Positions 26,031-34,233 of a stretch of 64,000 nucleotides of DNA are shown one piece after another. Each line of letters starts with the position of its first letter. Within the stretch, counting starts at the first letter, position 1. The position numbers were made by a program, and so were the translations under genes. The notes below the pieces were generated by a model that saw only the letters and a list, made by a program, of their open reading frames with translations, was not told the DNA's origin and did not search any database. Location: contig OZ244956.1 in NCBI GenBank assembly GCA_965222505.1, forward strand, positions 1,674,001-1,738,000. The letters are read 5' to 3'. Source of the stretch: G965222505 sp965222505 (GTDB lineage Bacteria; Bacteroidota; Rhodothermia; Rhodothermales; DATKEJ01).

Positions 26031-26842
26031 CCCCCAACATATCGCTTGCACCCCTCAACTTCGAGCAGGACGTGCTGACGGCCAGCCACACGACCCCCAT
26101 TGTGGTCGATTTTTGGGCCCCCTGGTGTGGCCCGTGCCGCGTACTTGGCCCCGCCATCGAAGCCCTGGCTAAGGCAGCCGATGGGCAATGGCAACTCGTC
26201 AAGGTCAATACGGATCAACACCCTGGTCTCTCGACGCAATACGGCATCCGGGGGATCCCAGCCGTCAAGATGTTTCATCGCGGGGAAGTGGTGGCAGAAT
26301 TCGTCGGTGCGCTGCCCAAACACCAGATCGCCCAGTGGCTTGAGGAACACCTCCCGGGCGCTCGTAAAGATGAATGGGCCGACCTGCTTGCTCAACTGGA
26401 CCATCTCGATCCCGAAACGGCCCAGGCAACCCTGCGCACATTCGTGACGGCCCATCCAGACATCCGAGAAGCCCGGCTGGCCCTTGCCCAAACCACAGTA
26501 TTTACCGCACCAGCCGAAGCCCTGACCCTAGTTGCCGATGTCCAAATGGGCGACCCCGAATACGACCTAGCCGATGCCATCCGTACGGTACATGGCTTAC
26601 ACATGATGGATTTCGAAACAGAGGAAAGTCCGGCTGCCCAACACTTAGCCGTTACCCAACAGGCCCTGCACGAAGGCGATGCCGAAACAGCCATCCAACG
26701 CGTGATTGATGCCGTCATTGTCGATAAATACTTCGCTGACGACTTGCCCCGCCGGACGGCCATTGCCCTCTTCCGCCTCTGGGGCCCCCAGGCCGATCTC
26801 ACCAAAAAGTACCGCCGCAATTTCGAAATGGCACTGTATTAG
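26027..26842 (+). CDS. Thioredoxin-domain protein with TPR-like tail (CnoX/YbbN-like)
   Basis: 271 residues: thioredoxin fold (about 5-108) with WCGPC active site in DFWAPWCGPCRVLG and the cis-Pro segment GIRGIPAVKMF, then a helical tail rich in TPR-like hairpins (about 120-271). This layout matches CnoX/YbbN, a holdase that protects proteins from oxidation, though some homologues lack thiol activity. No signal peptide, so cytoplasmic. It is translationally coupled (ATGA) to the FN3 T9SS gene, suggesting its demand scales with this Cys-rich secreted product (inference). Confidence 0.85.
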   Translation: MTPNISLAPLNFEQDVLTASHTTPIVVDFWAPWCGPCRVLGPAIEALAKAADGQWQLVKVNTDQHPGLSTQYGIRGIPAVKMFHRGEVVAEFVGALPKHQIAQWLEEHLPGARKDEWADLLAQLDHLDPETAQATLRTFVTAHPDIREARLALAQTTVFTAPAEALTLVADVQMGDPEYDLADAIRTVHGLHMMDFETEESPAAQHLAVTQQALHEGDAETAIQRVIDAVIVDKYFADDLPRRTAIALFRLWGPQADLTKKYRRNFEMALY

Positions 26843-26845
26843 TGG

Positions 26846-26938
26846 GGTGTTGGTTGTGCGCTCGCGGCCTCAGAGCTGTGACCGCATTCCGGGAAAGCAT
26901 GAGAGGCCGCTCGCTGGTTGTTAGTTGTTCAAATACAC
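26846..26938. repeat. Diverged third copy of GC-rich intergenic element
   Basis: It starts 4 bp after the thioredoxin stop. It carries GCGCTCGCGGCC, a central CCGCATTCCGGGA (cf. CCGCANTGCGG in the other copies), GGCCGCTCGCTGG and the heptads TGGTTGT, TAGTTGT at its end, as in the elements at 52268-52409 and 56538-56680. Confidence 0.75.
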
Positions 26939-26991
26939 CTCCAACGTTTGACTGCCTTCGGCTTGTTTACACATATTAAATTACATATATT

Positions 26992-27026
26992 CCATCAATC
27001 AACAATCATAAATCACCAATCAAAAA
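26992..27026. repeat. Five degenerate heptads before the DUF2461 gene
   Basis: CCATCAA, TCAACAA, TCATAAA, TCACCAA, TCAAAAA: a TCAnnAA pattern with strict 7-bp period. It ends 9 bp before the TTG start of the next gene. Confidence 0.75.
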
Positions 27027-27035
27027 TCCCCACTC

Positions 27036-27725
27036 TTGTCCCTCCCTCCTTTTCCAGGCTTTCGGCCTGAAGCCTATCAGTTTCTACAAGACCTCAAACA
27101 AAACAACGACCGGGCGTGGTTCAAGCCACGCAAGGCGATCTATGATGATGAACTCAAATGGCCCTTGCAATGCCTTGTGGCCGATGTGACCCGGCAGGCC
27201 CCGGCGCACGGATTTATGCTGACTGGTGATCCGAAAAAGTCGCTATTCCGCATTTACCGGGACACCCGCTTTTCCAAAAACAAGGCCCCCTACAAAACGC
27301 ATGTATCCGCCGTATTGTCCCGGTCCGGCAAAAAAGGCGATCCCGGTGCGCTGTACGTGCACATTGAACCCGACAATACGTTTTTTGCGGCTGGGTACTG
27401 GCAACCGGGCAGCCCTTTGCTCCGCGCCTGGCGGACCCGCATGGCCGATGACCCGAACGGCTTCCTCTCCCTTGCAGATCAACTTGAGCAGACCGGGCTC
27501 CCACTCGAACAACACGGCGATGGCCTGAAGCGTATGCCGCGTGGCTTTGAAGCCCATGCCGACGGCCCCGTGGCCGATTACCTAAGGCGTAAATCTTTCA
27601 TCACGGTACGGAAGATGAAAGACCAACAAGCCCAATCCCCTGACTTTACCACATTGGTGCTGGACTTTGTCCGAGACACCTATCCCCTGCTTACCTACGG
27701 TTGGGAGATCGTTGATGGTGCATAA
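27036..27725 (+). CDS. DUF2461/TIGR02453 family protein
   Basis: 229 residues. Family features: an N-terminal FPGFRPEAYQFLQDLKQNNDRAWFKPRK (split here as FPGF, DLKQNNDRAWF), the SLFRIYRDTRFSKNKAPYKTH block with its conserved basic residues, and GYWQP with the following acidic Leu-rich segment. The start is TTG at 27036, the first codon of the matching reading frame; the Leu could be used but an ATG is lacking near. Function of DUF2461 is not established. No operon partner; the frame begins right after a heptad array. Confidence 0.85.
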   Translation: MSLPPFPGFRPEAYQFLQDLKQNNDRAWFKPRKAIYDDELKWPLQCLVADVTRQAPAHGFMLTGDPKKSLFRIYRDTRFSKNKAPYKTHVSAVLSRSGKKGDPGALYVHIEPDNTFFAAGYWQPGSPLLRAWRTRMADDPNGFLSLADQLEQTGLPLEQHGDGLKRMPRGFEAHADGPVADYLRRKSFITVRKMKDQQAQSPDFTTLVLDFVRDTYPLLTYGWEIVDGA

Positions 27726-27754
27726 AAAAGCCCGGAAGCATAGCGCTGCCGAGC
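27724..27754 (-). terminator. Rho-independent terminator of the NifU-C gene
   Basis: On the minus strand GCTCGG pairs with CCGGGC (one G-T wobble) around a 13-base loop, followed by TTTTTT. It lies 43 bp past the stop of the NifU-C gene and overlaps the end of the DUF2461 gene (stop 27723-27725), so it may also serve as part of its trailer. Confidence 0.8.
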
Positions 27755-27797
27755 CTGGCAATTCGAGAAAAACTTGGTCAGACGAGGGTAGGTCCTA

Positions 27798-28079
27798 TTA
27801 GACGGCTTCGACCCGGTTGATTTGGGGAATGGCCCGCTTGAGGGCTTGTTCGATGCCCGCACGCAAGGTCATGCTGCTCATGGGGCAGGTACCGCAAGCC
27901 CCTAACAGTTCCAGTTCCACCACGAGGTCAGGCGTTACGTCCTGCAGCCGGACGGAGCCCCCATCGGCCATCAGGTAAGGCCGAATGGAATCCAGGGTCT
28001 CTTCAATCTGCCGATGCAATTCGGGATCGGCACCCGGATTGTAATCGAGCCCCTCGATGGGTTGCTTCGTATCACTCAT
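27798..28079 (-). CDS. NifU C-terminal-domain Fe-S cluster carrier
   Basis: 93 residues from ATG 28079 (MSDTKQPIE); a TTG at 28091 would add four. One NifU-like domain: helices around IEETLDSIRPYLMADGG, then the cluster-binding CxxC in LGACGTCPMSSMTLR, and a terminal helix. Such Nfu proteins transfer 4Fe-4S clusters to apoproteins in the cytoplasm. An Mrp-family gene lies just upstream in the same orientation, with a similar role, so this is a small Fe-S delivery locus. About 300 bp lie between them, holding only repeats. Confidence 0.9.
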   Translation of the reverse strand: MSDTKQPIEGLDYNPGADPELHRQIEETLDSIRPYLMADGGSVRLQDVTPDLVVELELLGACGTCPMSSMTLRAGIEQALKRAIPQINRVEAV

Positions 28080-28154
28080 AGCAGGCTTCAAATCGAAAGG
28101 TGATGGTGCGTGCGATGGTACGACAGAGTAAATGCTTTTGATCCGGTGACGAGT

Positions 28155-28175
28155 TGCGTGTTACGTGTTGCGTGA
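28155..28175. repeat. Heptads TGCGTGT, TACGTGT, TGCGTGA
   Basis: Closely resembles the array at 2763-2783 but from an unrelated gene junction. Inverted partner at 28257-28277, 81 bp away. Confidence 0.8.
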
Positions 28176-28256
28176 ATCCGTATCCCTATAATGTGTTTGA
28201 TCGATAGTCATGGGTCCACGAAACCGCGTATGCGGCCTGAATGACTCGGGGATAAA

Positions 28257-28277
28257 TCACGCAATAGGCAATACGCA
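28257..28277. repeat. Complementary heptads TCACGCA, ATAGGCA, ATACGCA
   Basis: Inverted partner of 28155-28175; begins with the same TCACGCA, ATAnGCA order as the array at 2879-2899. Confidence 0.8.
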
Positions 28278-28311
28278 CCGCCGGGTACCGGCGGATATAT
28301 TACTTAGTCAT

Positions 28312-28375
28312 GTTACGCAGTCTTGGCCCATTCGACCTTGTCGAAATGCACAACATCAACGACAAGCTGCGTAAC
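28312..28375. repeat. 64-bp palindromic repeat, copy 3
   Basis: Ends GTTACGCAG ... CTGCGTAAC. Relative to copies 1 and 2, the outer stem has C to A on the left and G to T on the right, which keeps the pair. The flank ATCAG-TTA-C then supplies the mrp stop codon. Inner palindrome TTCGAC-CTT-GTCGAA. Confidence 0.9.
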
Positions 28376-28380
28376 ATCAG

Positions 28381-29472
28381 TTACTTATACAAAATCTCCA
28401 GTTCGTGCATCGGCATGAGGTCGGCGTTACGGATGGAGATTTCCTGTGCGGCCCGTTCGGCAATGTGCCGAATGGCTTTTGCGCTGGCGCGCTCTGAAGT
28501 CTCCAGCACGACCGGTTTGCCCGCATCACTGCCTTCGCGAAGAGCCATTTCAAGCGGAATCTCGCCGAGCAAGGGTACGTCCAACTCCTCGGCCAACCGG
28601 GCGGCACCTCCCTGACCAAAGATGTAATATTTACGGTCCGGCAAATCCGGTGGGGTGAAGTAGGCCATGTTTTCAACAATTCCCAGAACAGGTACGTTCA
28701 CCTTCTGAAACATCGCCACCCCTTTCCGGGCATCGGCGAGGGCCACGTTCTGCGGTGTTGAGATGACAATGACCCCGGTGAGGGGAATGGTTTGCGTCAG
28801 GGTCAGTTGGATATCTCCGGTGCCGGGGGGCAAGTCGATGATGAGATAATCGAGTTCACCCCATTCAGCGTCCCGCATAAACTGTTGGACGGCTCCCGTA
28901 ACCATGGGGCCACGCCAGATAACCGCCTGATCCGGATCAACCAGAAAGCCCATCGATAGTAGCTTGACGCCATACTGTTCAATCGGAATAATTTTGCGCT
29001 GGTCATTCACCCGAGGCCGGGCATCCTTGACCCCGAAAAGTGTGGGAACGGACGGCCCGTAGATGTCCGTATCGACCAATCCAACCTGGGCCCCCATTTG
29101 GGCCAGCGCGACGGCCAGGTTGGCCGAAAGCGTGCTTTTGCCGACCCCGCCTTTACCGGACGCAACGGCAATGGTGTTGCGCACACCTGGCAGAAGTTGC
29201 TGATCTCCCCCCCGACGCGAGGTCACGTTGGACGTCATGTTGACCGTCACCTCGGCCCCGGCATCAACTTGTTCATGAATGGCGGCAACACACATCGACC
29301 GGATATGCGCTTTGAGTGGGCAAGCCGGTGTGGTTAATACAACACTGAACGAAACCTGTTTACCGTCGACCTTTATGTCCCGAACCATGTTCAGGGTGAT
29401 CAAATCCTTGTGCAGGTCGGGTTCAATAACAGTAGAAAGCGCGGCGCGAACCGCATCGGGGGTGAGGGCCAT
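28381..29472 (-). CDS. mrp: Mrp/NBP35-family Fe-S carrier ATPase
   Basis: 363 residues: N-terminal MIP18/DUF59 domain (about 1-85; DLITLNMVRDIK and TPACPLK), then the ParA/MinD-like P-loop (VASGKGGVGKSTLSANLA, near residue 108), DTDIYGPS, and YLIIDLPPGTGD. The usual C-terminal CxxC of Mrp/ApbC is not obvious here, as in some members. It loads or transfers Fe-S clusters using ATP. Start ATG at 29472. With the NifU-C gene downstream, it forms an Fe-S maturation locus; a 64-bp repeat follows the stop immediately. Confidence 0.9.
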   Translation of the reverse strand: MALTPDAVRAALSTVIEPDLHKDLITLNMVRDIKVDGKQVSFSVVLTTPACPLKAHIRSMCVAAIHEQVDAGAEVTVNMTSNVTSRRGGDQQLLPGVRNTIAVASGKGGVGKSTLSANLAVALAQMGAQVGLVDTDIYGPSVPTLFGVKDARPRVNDQRKIIPIEQYGVKLLSMGFLVDPDQAVIWRGPMVTGAVQQFMRDAEWGELDYLIIDLPPGTGDIQLTLTQTIPLTGVIVISTPQNVALADARKGVAMFQKVNVPVLGIVENMAYFTPPDLPDRKYYIFGQGGAARLAEELDVPLLGEIPLEMALREGSDAGKPVVLETSERASAKAIRHIAERAAQEISIRNADLMPMHELEILYK

Positions 29473-29660
29473 GGTGCATCCAAAAATTAATAAAGAAGGG
29501 GAGGCAAATAAGAGCCTGTGGGACGAGGCACCGATGGGATTGTTCCATCCCTTTACCCTTATGAAGCCCCCTGTTCCAGACCATCATACATGGCCTCGGA
29601 TCTCTTTATAATCCCTTAACTTTGCACCTGCACCTCGCACATAAAATCAGGACGTGAAAA

Positions 29661-30045
29661 TCATTTGAGCAGGATCATCTGACGGGCCCGGCTGAAGGTA
29701 CTGGCCTGGATGTGGTAGAAGTAGGTGCCACTGGCAAGGCCCTGGGCGTCGAACCGAACCTCATGGCGGCCAGGGGCCTGTGAACGATCTACCAAAACAC
29801 GCACGGCTTTTCCGAACAGGTCATAAACGGTTAGCCGGACCTCAGCCTGTACGGGCAAGGTATAGACGAGGGTGGTCGTCGGATTGAAGGGGTTGGGGTA
29901 GATGGGCAAGGAGGTCGAACGCCTCCGGCACAGCTTCATCTTCGACGGCCACACCTGTTACGGTGGTGAAACGAAATGGCCCATCACCCGCATCGTACAG
30001 CCCTTCAACACCTCCTGGGCCTGCCAAACATCCGGGTGGCCCACC
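29661..30045 (-). pseudogene. T9SS cargo remnant: sorting domain only, frameshifted
   Basis: The last roughly 80 residues are a clear T9SS type A sorting domain (PIYPNPFNPTTTLVYTLP ... LASGTYFYHIQ). The upstream sequence that should continue it (FRFTTVTGVAVEDEAVPEAFDL) is in another frame, explained by one extra base near 29905-29915. No signal peptide or main domain follows; the frame runs into the PIN remnant on the other strand. A decayed 3' end of a secreted protein. A single-base sequencing error could mimic the frameshift, but not the missing body. Confidence 0.75.
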
Positions 30046-30212
30046 CTGAACGCCTCCTCAAAGTCCTCGAATGGTATGCGGACGGATTGGATTTTGCAGA
30101 TGCCATGCATTTGGCAGACATTCAGCATCTCGCTCAGTTCGCCACGTTTGACCAACAGTTCATCAAGAGAGCAGCAGGAAAGGGAACATGCGAAGTCACG
30201 AAGCCTGACTGA
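29976..30212 (+). pseudogene. PIN-domain (VapC-like) toxin, C-terminal remnant
   Basis: A 78-codon frame whose residues from about 13 on match the C-terminal half of VapC PIN nucleases: LPNIRVAHPERLLKVLEWYADG, split before DFADAMHLAD, which carries the conserved acidic residues, and ATFDQQFIKRA. The N-terminal half with the first catalytic Asp is missing; a TGA lies in frame at 29967. No antitoxin is present. The 5' end overlaps the T9SS remnant on the opposite strand, so the junction near 29975-30010 marks a deletion that joined two genes (inference). Confidence 0.75.
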
Positions 30213-30250
30213 CCTGGAGATTGAACGCGACACGCTCTGGGACTAAACAC

Positions 30251-31438
30251 CTAGGAGGCAGGCTTGAGGGTGAGGTCTTTCCGAATGGCTTTCTCATAGA
30301 TTTCCATGAGGAGCTTGTAGTTCCGGGCCGGGGTGTACTTTGCCTCATATTCTGCGCGTGCCGCCTTGCGCATGCGCGTGTACTGGCCGGGATGGGCCAG
30401 CATCCAACGCACTTGTCGAGCCAGATCGTCGGCATACCCCGGCTGGAACAGGAGGCCGGTTCGCTCATGATCTACCAATTCGGCCACGGCCCCAATTTCC
30501 GAGGCCACGACCGGCGTACCCACGGCAAAGGATTCCATGGACACCCGCCCGAACGTCTCATAACATTCCGAGGGCACAATGGTCATGGCGGCATCGGCCA
30601 TCAGGGGATAGACATCCTGGGATTGCAAATGCCCCAGGACTTTAACGGGTGCACCCTGGGCCTCGGCATGGCGTACGGCATCAATCAACGGGCCGTTCCC
30701 AACAACTTTCAGGGGAATTGGTATGGCTTGTTGCGTCCAGGCATTCAGCAGGGTTTGGACCCCTTTTTCGGCAGAGAGCCGCCCCACAAACAGAGCATAG
30801 TCTCCCCTCCCCTGCCCCACTTCCGGCTCCGGCGAAACGAAATGCGGCTTGACGTCAACCATATCGGCCGGGAGACCACCCTGGATGAACTTGTTGCGTG
30901 CAAAATCCGTCAGGGCGATGTAGCGATCTACCTGCTTCGTCCAGGTCCCGAGCGCGTGGTGGGCGGCCACCATCGTTGCGACGGCGGCTGTCGCTGCGCG
31001 GCTTCCTCGATAGCATTTATGCCGAATACCGGTGGTGGCTAAACGTTGCCCCATGCATGACTCACACGGCCGCCCATCCCGCAGGAACAGGGCGCCCGGA
31101 CAGAGCAACCGATAGTTGTGCAGGGTTTGAACGACGGCTGCGCCTTCCCGTTGGGCGGCGTAGTAGGCTGCCGGAGAAACCAACGGCAGCGTATTGTGAA
31201 AATGCACTAGGGCGGGGCGATGCTTCCGAATGACATCCCGCAATGCCTCGTAGCTTTTCGTATTCCACAGCGTGGATTGCGCCAGCGCGAGCCGGTTCAT
31301 ACCCATCACATCCCGGTTATCCGCCGTGTAGCGCACCACCGAATGCCCGTGGGCTTCCAGCAGACCCCCTTCCGCCTGGAAGACCTGATCTTCCCCGCCG
31401 GGATGATGGTAGAAGTTATGTACGAGCAGAATACGCAT
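30251..31438 (-). CDS. Glycosyltransferase family 4
   Basis: 395 residues, GT-B fold. The N-terminal Rossmann half starts MRILLVHNFYHHPGGEDQV, with HFHNTLPLVSP and an unusual Cys pair (ESCMGQ ... HKCYRG, near 126-143). The C-terminal half has FVGRLSAEKGVQTLL (donor loop) and PSECYETFGRVSMESFAVGTPVVAS (the EX7E region). Last gene of the exopolysaccharide operon; adds a sugar from a nucleotide donor to the growing lipid-linked unit on the cytoplasmic side. Acceptor and sugar unknown. Confidence 0.88.
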   Translation of the reverse strand: MRILLVHNFYHHPGGEDQVFQAEGGLLEAHGHSVVRYTADNRDVMGMNRLALAQSTLWNTKSYEALRDVIRKHRPALVHFHNTLPLVSPAAYYAAQREGAAVVQTLHNYRLLCPGALFLRDGRPCESCMGQRLATTGIRHKCYRGSRAATAAVATMVAAHHALGTWTKQVDRYIALTDFARNKFIQGGLPADMVDVKPHFVSPEPEVGQGRGDYALFVGRLSAEKGVQTLLNAWTQQAIPIPLKVVGNGPLIDAVRHAEAQGAPVKVLGHLQSQDVYPLMADAAMTIVPSECYETFGRVSMESFAVGTPVVASEIGAVAELVDHERTGLLFQPGYADDLARQVRWMLAHPGQYTRMRKAARAEYEAKYTPARNYKLLMEIYEKAIRKDLTLKPAS

Positions 31439-31457
31439 GGAGCATCAAACGAAGGTG

Positions 31458-32930
31458 TTACGACTGAAAAGGAGCATACATTGGAATGGGTCCGAGCGCC
31501 GAGGTCGGCTGAGGCCGAGGGGATGGATAAGCGGGTTGAGGCCGGGACGGGGGTGTGGCCGGCTGAGCCGCAACGGACCGCATGGCGTGGGGTATGCTTG
31601 AGCGAACTGCGGGGGTACCGTACCGAACCTTGCGGGCATAGATGGCAATCATGCTGGCGGCCGTCCACCAGAACAAGGCCAGGCTTTGCTTGAACGGCAA
31701 GACCAGATCGGATTCAAAGAGACCTTCAAACAGCACCAGTAAAAACAAGAGCCGCATGATAAACACGGGCCGATAATCCAATGTACTCGAAAACCGAAGG
31801 ATCAACAGGATCACGGCCAGATAACCCAACAAGGCTCCGTATCCCCCACCGGACCAGATTTCGATGTAAGCGTTATGGGCATTGCCAAAGGCTGAGCTTT
31901 TCAGTTCTTCCACCGCTTCCTTGCCCTGTAGCAAGACACGTGGCCCGGTCACATAGCCCAAACCAAGCGGCCTGGTCCAAACTTTTCGTAGCAGAATGGC
32001 GGCCACATCGGAGCGGCCATTCAAGGAGGCAATATTTTCCCGTGCAAAATCTTCATCCTGGACGGCCCATTTATCCCGCAACACGAACCGCTGATAGGCT
32101 CGCTCGTAGCGCCACTTCACGGAATCCGACACATCATACAACAGTGTGAGACTGCTAAGCATCGCGATCCCGAGGGCGCCCATTACCATCAACGCAACGA
32201 AATTGCGCCGCATGTTGCCCCAATACCAGGCCAACAGGAAAATGCCGAGAAACAGGCTGAGGTATGCAGAGCGAGTCTGGCTGATGTAGAGCCAGTAGAG
32301 ACACCAGGCCATCGGTGCGAGGTAGAGCCAACGCTTCAGCGTTTTGGTTTTGGTCCAGAAATAATAGCTGATAAATGCCATGGTCTGGGCTATGATAGGC
32401 GTGTAGGCCACATTGTTGCCGCGTACCCGGAACCCCATGAACGTATCGGCCCCCACCATGAGGGGATCGTACCACAAGCAACCCTGAACCAGGGCCAGCA
32501 TCCCGATAGACACATAGAGCAACAGGCGCAGGCTACGGTCCATGGTGATGACACCCCGATAGATTTTCAACGCCAGGTCCAGGGCGGCAAAGACCATGAT
32601 GATGAACAGGCTCGCATTGGCAAAGGTGAACATGGGCCTGGGTGCCACAAGAGACGAGGCCATAAGCGCAAGCATCAGCAGGCCGGCCCAGAGGTACAAA
32701 TTGCCCAGGCGGCTGAGCATGTCGTAGAGCGTATCCTTGTCCTTCAGCACCTCAACAAATGCGACGGCTCCGACGATCAACCACCAGATGATGCGGATGA
32801 TATTCCAGATGTCCTGCCCACTGCTGTCCATGGATTCAAGGGCAGAGTGTCCCCATCCGCCTGTGCGCAACGCGGGCGGTCCGATGAAAAGCCAAAAGAT
32901 GGGAATCCGAAAAAGGGGGATGCGTTTCAT
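31458..32930 (-). CDS. O-antigen ligase/polymerase-like membrane protein
   Basis: 490 residues from ATG 32930 (MKRIPLFRIP) with about 11-12 membrane helices and the large periplasmic loop characteristic of the Wzy/WaaL superfamily. The loop contains RSDVAAILLRKVWTRPLGLGYVTG and SSAFGNAHNAYIEIWSGGG, the latter matching the conserved H-N-x-(Y/F) ligase signature. The C-terminal tail is Pro/Ser/Arg-rich and probably disordered. It polymerises or ligates polysaccharide units. Start overlaps the preceding GT stop by one base (TGATG), so coupled. Confidence 0.85.
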   Translation of the reverse strand: MKRIPLFRIPIFWLFIGPPALRTGGWGHSALESMDSSGQDIWNIIRIIWWLIVGAVAFVEVLKDKDTLYDMLSRLGNLYLWAGLLMLALMASSLVAPRPMFTFANASLFIIMVFAALDLALKIYRGVITMDRSLRLLLYVSIGMLALVQGCLWYDPLMVGADTFMGFRVRGNNVAYTPIIAQTMAFISYYFWTKTKTLKRWLYLAPMAWCLYWLYISQTRSAYLSLFLGIFLLAWYWGNMRRNFVALMVMGALGIAMLSSLTLLYDVSDSVKWRYERAYQRFVLRDKWAVQDEDFARENIASLNGRSDVAAILLRKVWTRPLGLGYVTGPRVLLQGKEAVEELKSSAFGNAHNAYIEIWSGGGYGALLGYLAVILLILRFSSTLDYRPVFIMRLLFLLVLFEGLFESDLVLPFKQSLALFWWTAASMIAIYARKVRYGTPAVRSSIPHAMRSVAAQPATPPSRPQPAYPSPRPQPTSALGPIPMYAPFQS

Positions 32931-34198
32931 CAAGTCGGGTGGTCTACCAGTATATCGTTCCCATGGTAGACAGGTGCGGAGGTTTTTTCGTAAGCGTGCG
33001 CAATTTGTTTGCCTTTGGCTTCCCAGGTAAACCGTTCGGCGGCATCGGTGCAGGCCTGTTGCCCACGGGCGAGACATCCGGGTACGTCGGCGGCTACGGC
33101 CTGCATGGCGGCTTTGAGCGCAGCCGTTGCCGGTTCTGGACCTTCAGCCGTGACCTTCCAGCCATTCCGGTCGTCAACCAGCACAGCAGGTCCTCCGAGG
33201 TCCAGACAAATCACGGGCCGTCCGGCAGCCATGGCTTCAATACAGACCCATCCGCCGGAATCATGCAGGCTGGGATGCACCAACGCGTGGCAGGTACCCA
33301 ACCGGGCCAGGGTTTCATCCCGGCTCAGGGTACCCCAAAACCGAACCCGGTCGGCAAGGCCCAGGGCTGCGGCCTGTTGTTCCAGGGCTGCACGTGCAGG
33401 GCCGTCCCCAATCATCCAGTATTCGGCATCGGGAATTTGGGCCTGGGCAAAAGCGTCGAGGCCCAGGTTGAACCCTTTCCAGTGTAACAACCGACCAATG
33501 CTGACAAAGCGAACCGGGTGATCCGAAGGCGCCGGCAGTTCACCGAAGCGAGCCACTTCTTTCTGATTCAGGGCCGCATTGCCGAGGTATTCGACGTGCC
33601 GGGCACCCAGGTGCACCAACCGGTCGCGCGTTTCGGCGGTGGTCGCCAGCGCCGTGTGGCTTTTTCGGGCCGTCATACGAACGAATGGGTCCAGTTCCCC
33701 AATCCAACGGGCAATATTCCGCAGGGACTCGTACACCCGGCCCTTAAACCCGAACGCAGGCCAGAACGGTTTGGGTGCCGATTCCCCCCCACCGACCGGG
33801 CCCCAGACGAAGGGCAAGTCGAGCAAGGGCAAAAAACTGGGGTTCCAGTAACGCCCGAACGTCACATGGTGGGTTACATCGAAAGGGGTCTGGGCATGTA
33901 AACGCTTCGCCAACCGGTAGGCCCCGATCTGCCACAGGTAATAATACAGTTGCAGGCCGCGGGTCCCACGCTTCCACCACCGTGCCCATTTGGGGAGGTC
34001 ATAATACACAAACCGCAGGTTGAGGGCTGGATCTTTTTCAAGCTCGGCTGTAATCGCCGGTTCGTTGTTCTCGCGCGTGATAACGCACAGCCGATGATAC
34101 CGTGCCGCTTCCCGTACGATGTTCCATCCAATGCCCGGCTCCGACCCTTTATTGGGTTCGCAGGAGTAGGCGGTGGCGATGACGTGGCGTTGGGGCAT
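32930..34198 (-). CDS. Glycosyltransferase family 4
   Basis: 422 residues, GT-B. N-terminal half: TAYSCEPNKGSEPGIGWN (typical of a subgroup that acts in exopolysaccharide assembly), HHVTFGRYWNPSFLP and FVWGPVGGGE. C-terminal half: FVSIGRLLHWKGFNL, then HDSGGWVCIEAMAAGRPVIC (EX7E region with the nucleotide-sugar ligand Glu). Unlike the GT at 30251, it lacks the Cys pair and is not its close paralogue. Stop overlaps the ligase start by one base. Sugar specificity unknown. Confidence 0.88.
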   Translation of the reverse strand: MPQRHVIATAYSCEPNKGSEPGIGWNIVREAARYHRLCVITRENNEPAITAELEKDPALNLRFVYYDLPKWARWWKRGTRGLQLYYYLWQIGAYRLAKRLHAQTPFDVTHHVTFGRYWNPSFLPLLDLPFVWGPVGGGESAPKPFWPAFGFKGRVYESLRNIARWIGELDPFVRMTARKSHTALATTAETRDRLVHLGARHVEYLGNAALNQKEVARFGELPAPSDHPVRFVSIGRLLHWKGFNLGLDAFAQAQIPDAEYWMIGDGPARAALEQQAAALGLADRVRFWGTLSRDETLARLGTCHALVHPSLHDSGGWVCIEAMAAGRPVICLDLGGPAVLVDDRNGWKVTAEGPEPATAALKAAMQAVAADVPGCLARGQQACTDAAERFTWEAKGKQIAHAYEKTSAPVYHGNDILVDHPT

Positions 34199-34205
34199 GT
34201 TTTCG

Positions 34206-34233
34206 TTCTACGTTCTACGTTCTACGTTCTGGC
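34206..34233. repeat. TTCTACG heptad array at the end of the APH-like gene
   Basis: Three perfect TTCTACG units and one partial. They encode the last residues and the stop of the APH-like protein (QNVERRT-stop), ending 8 bp from the start of the next GT gene. Confidence 0.8.

Noticed and set aside
593..31456. 14-mer CATCAAACGAAGGT shared at two stop codons (593-606 and 31443-31456)
   Set aside because: In 64 kb several chance 14-mer pairs are expected; no further similarity in flanks.
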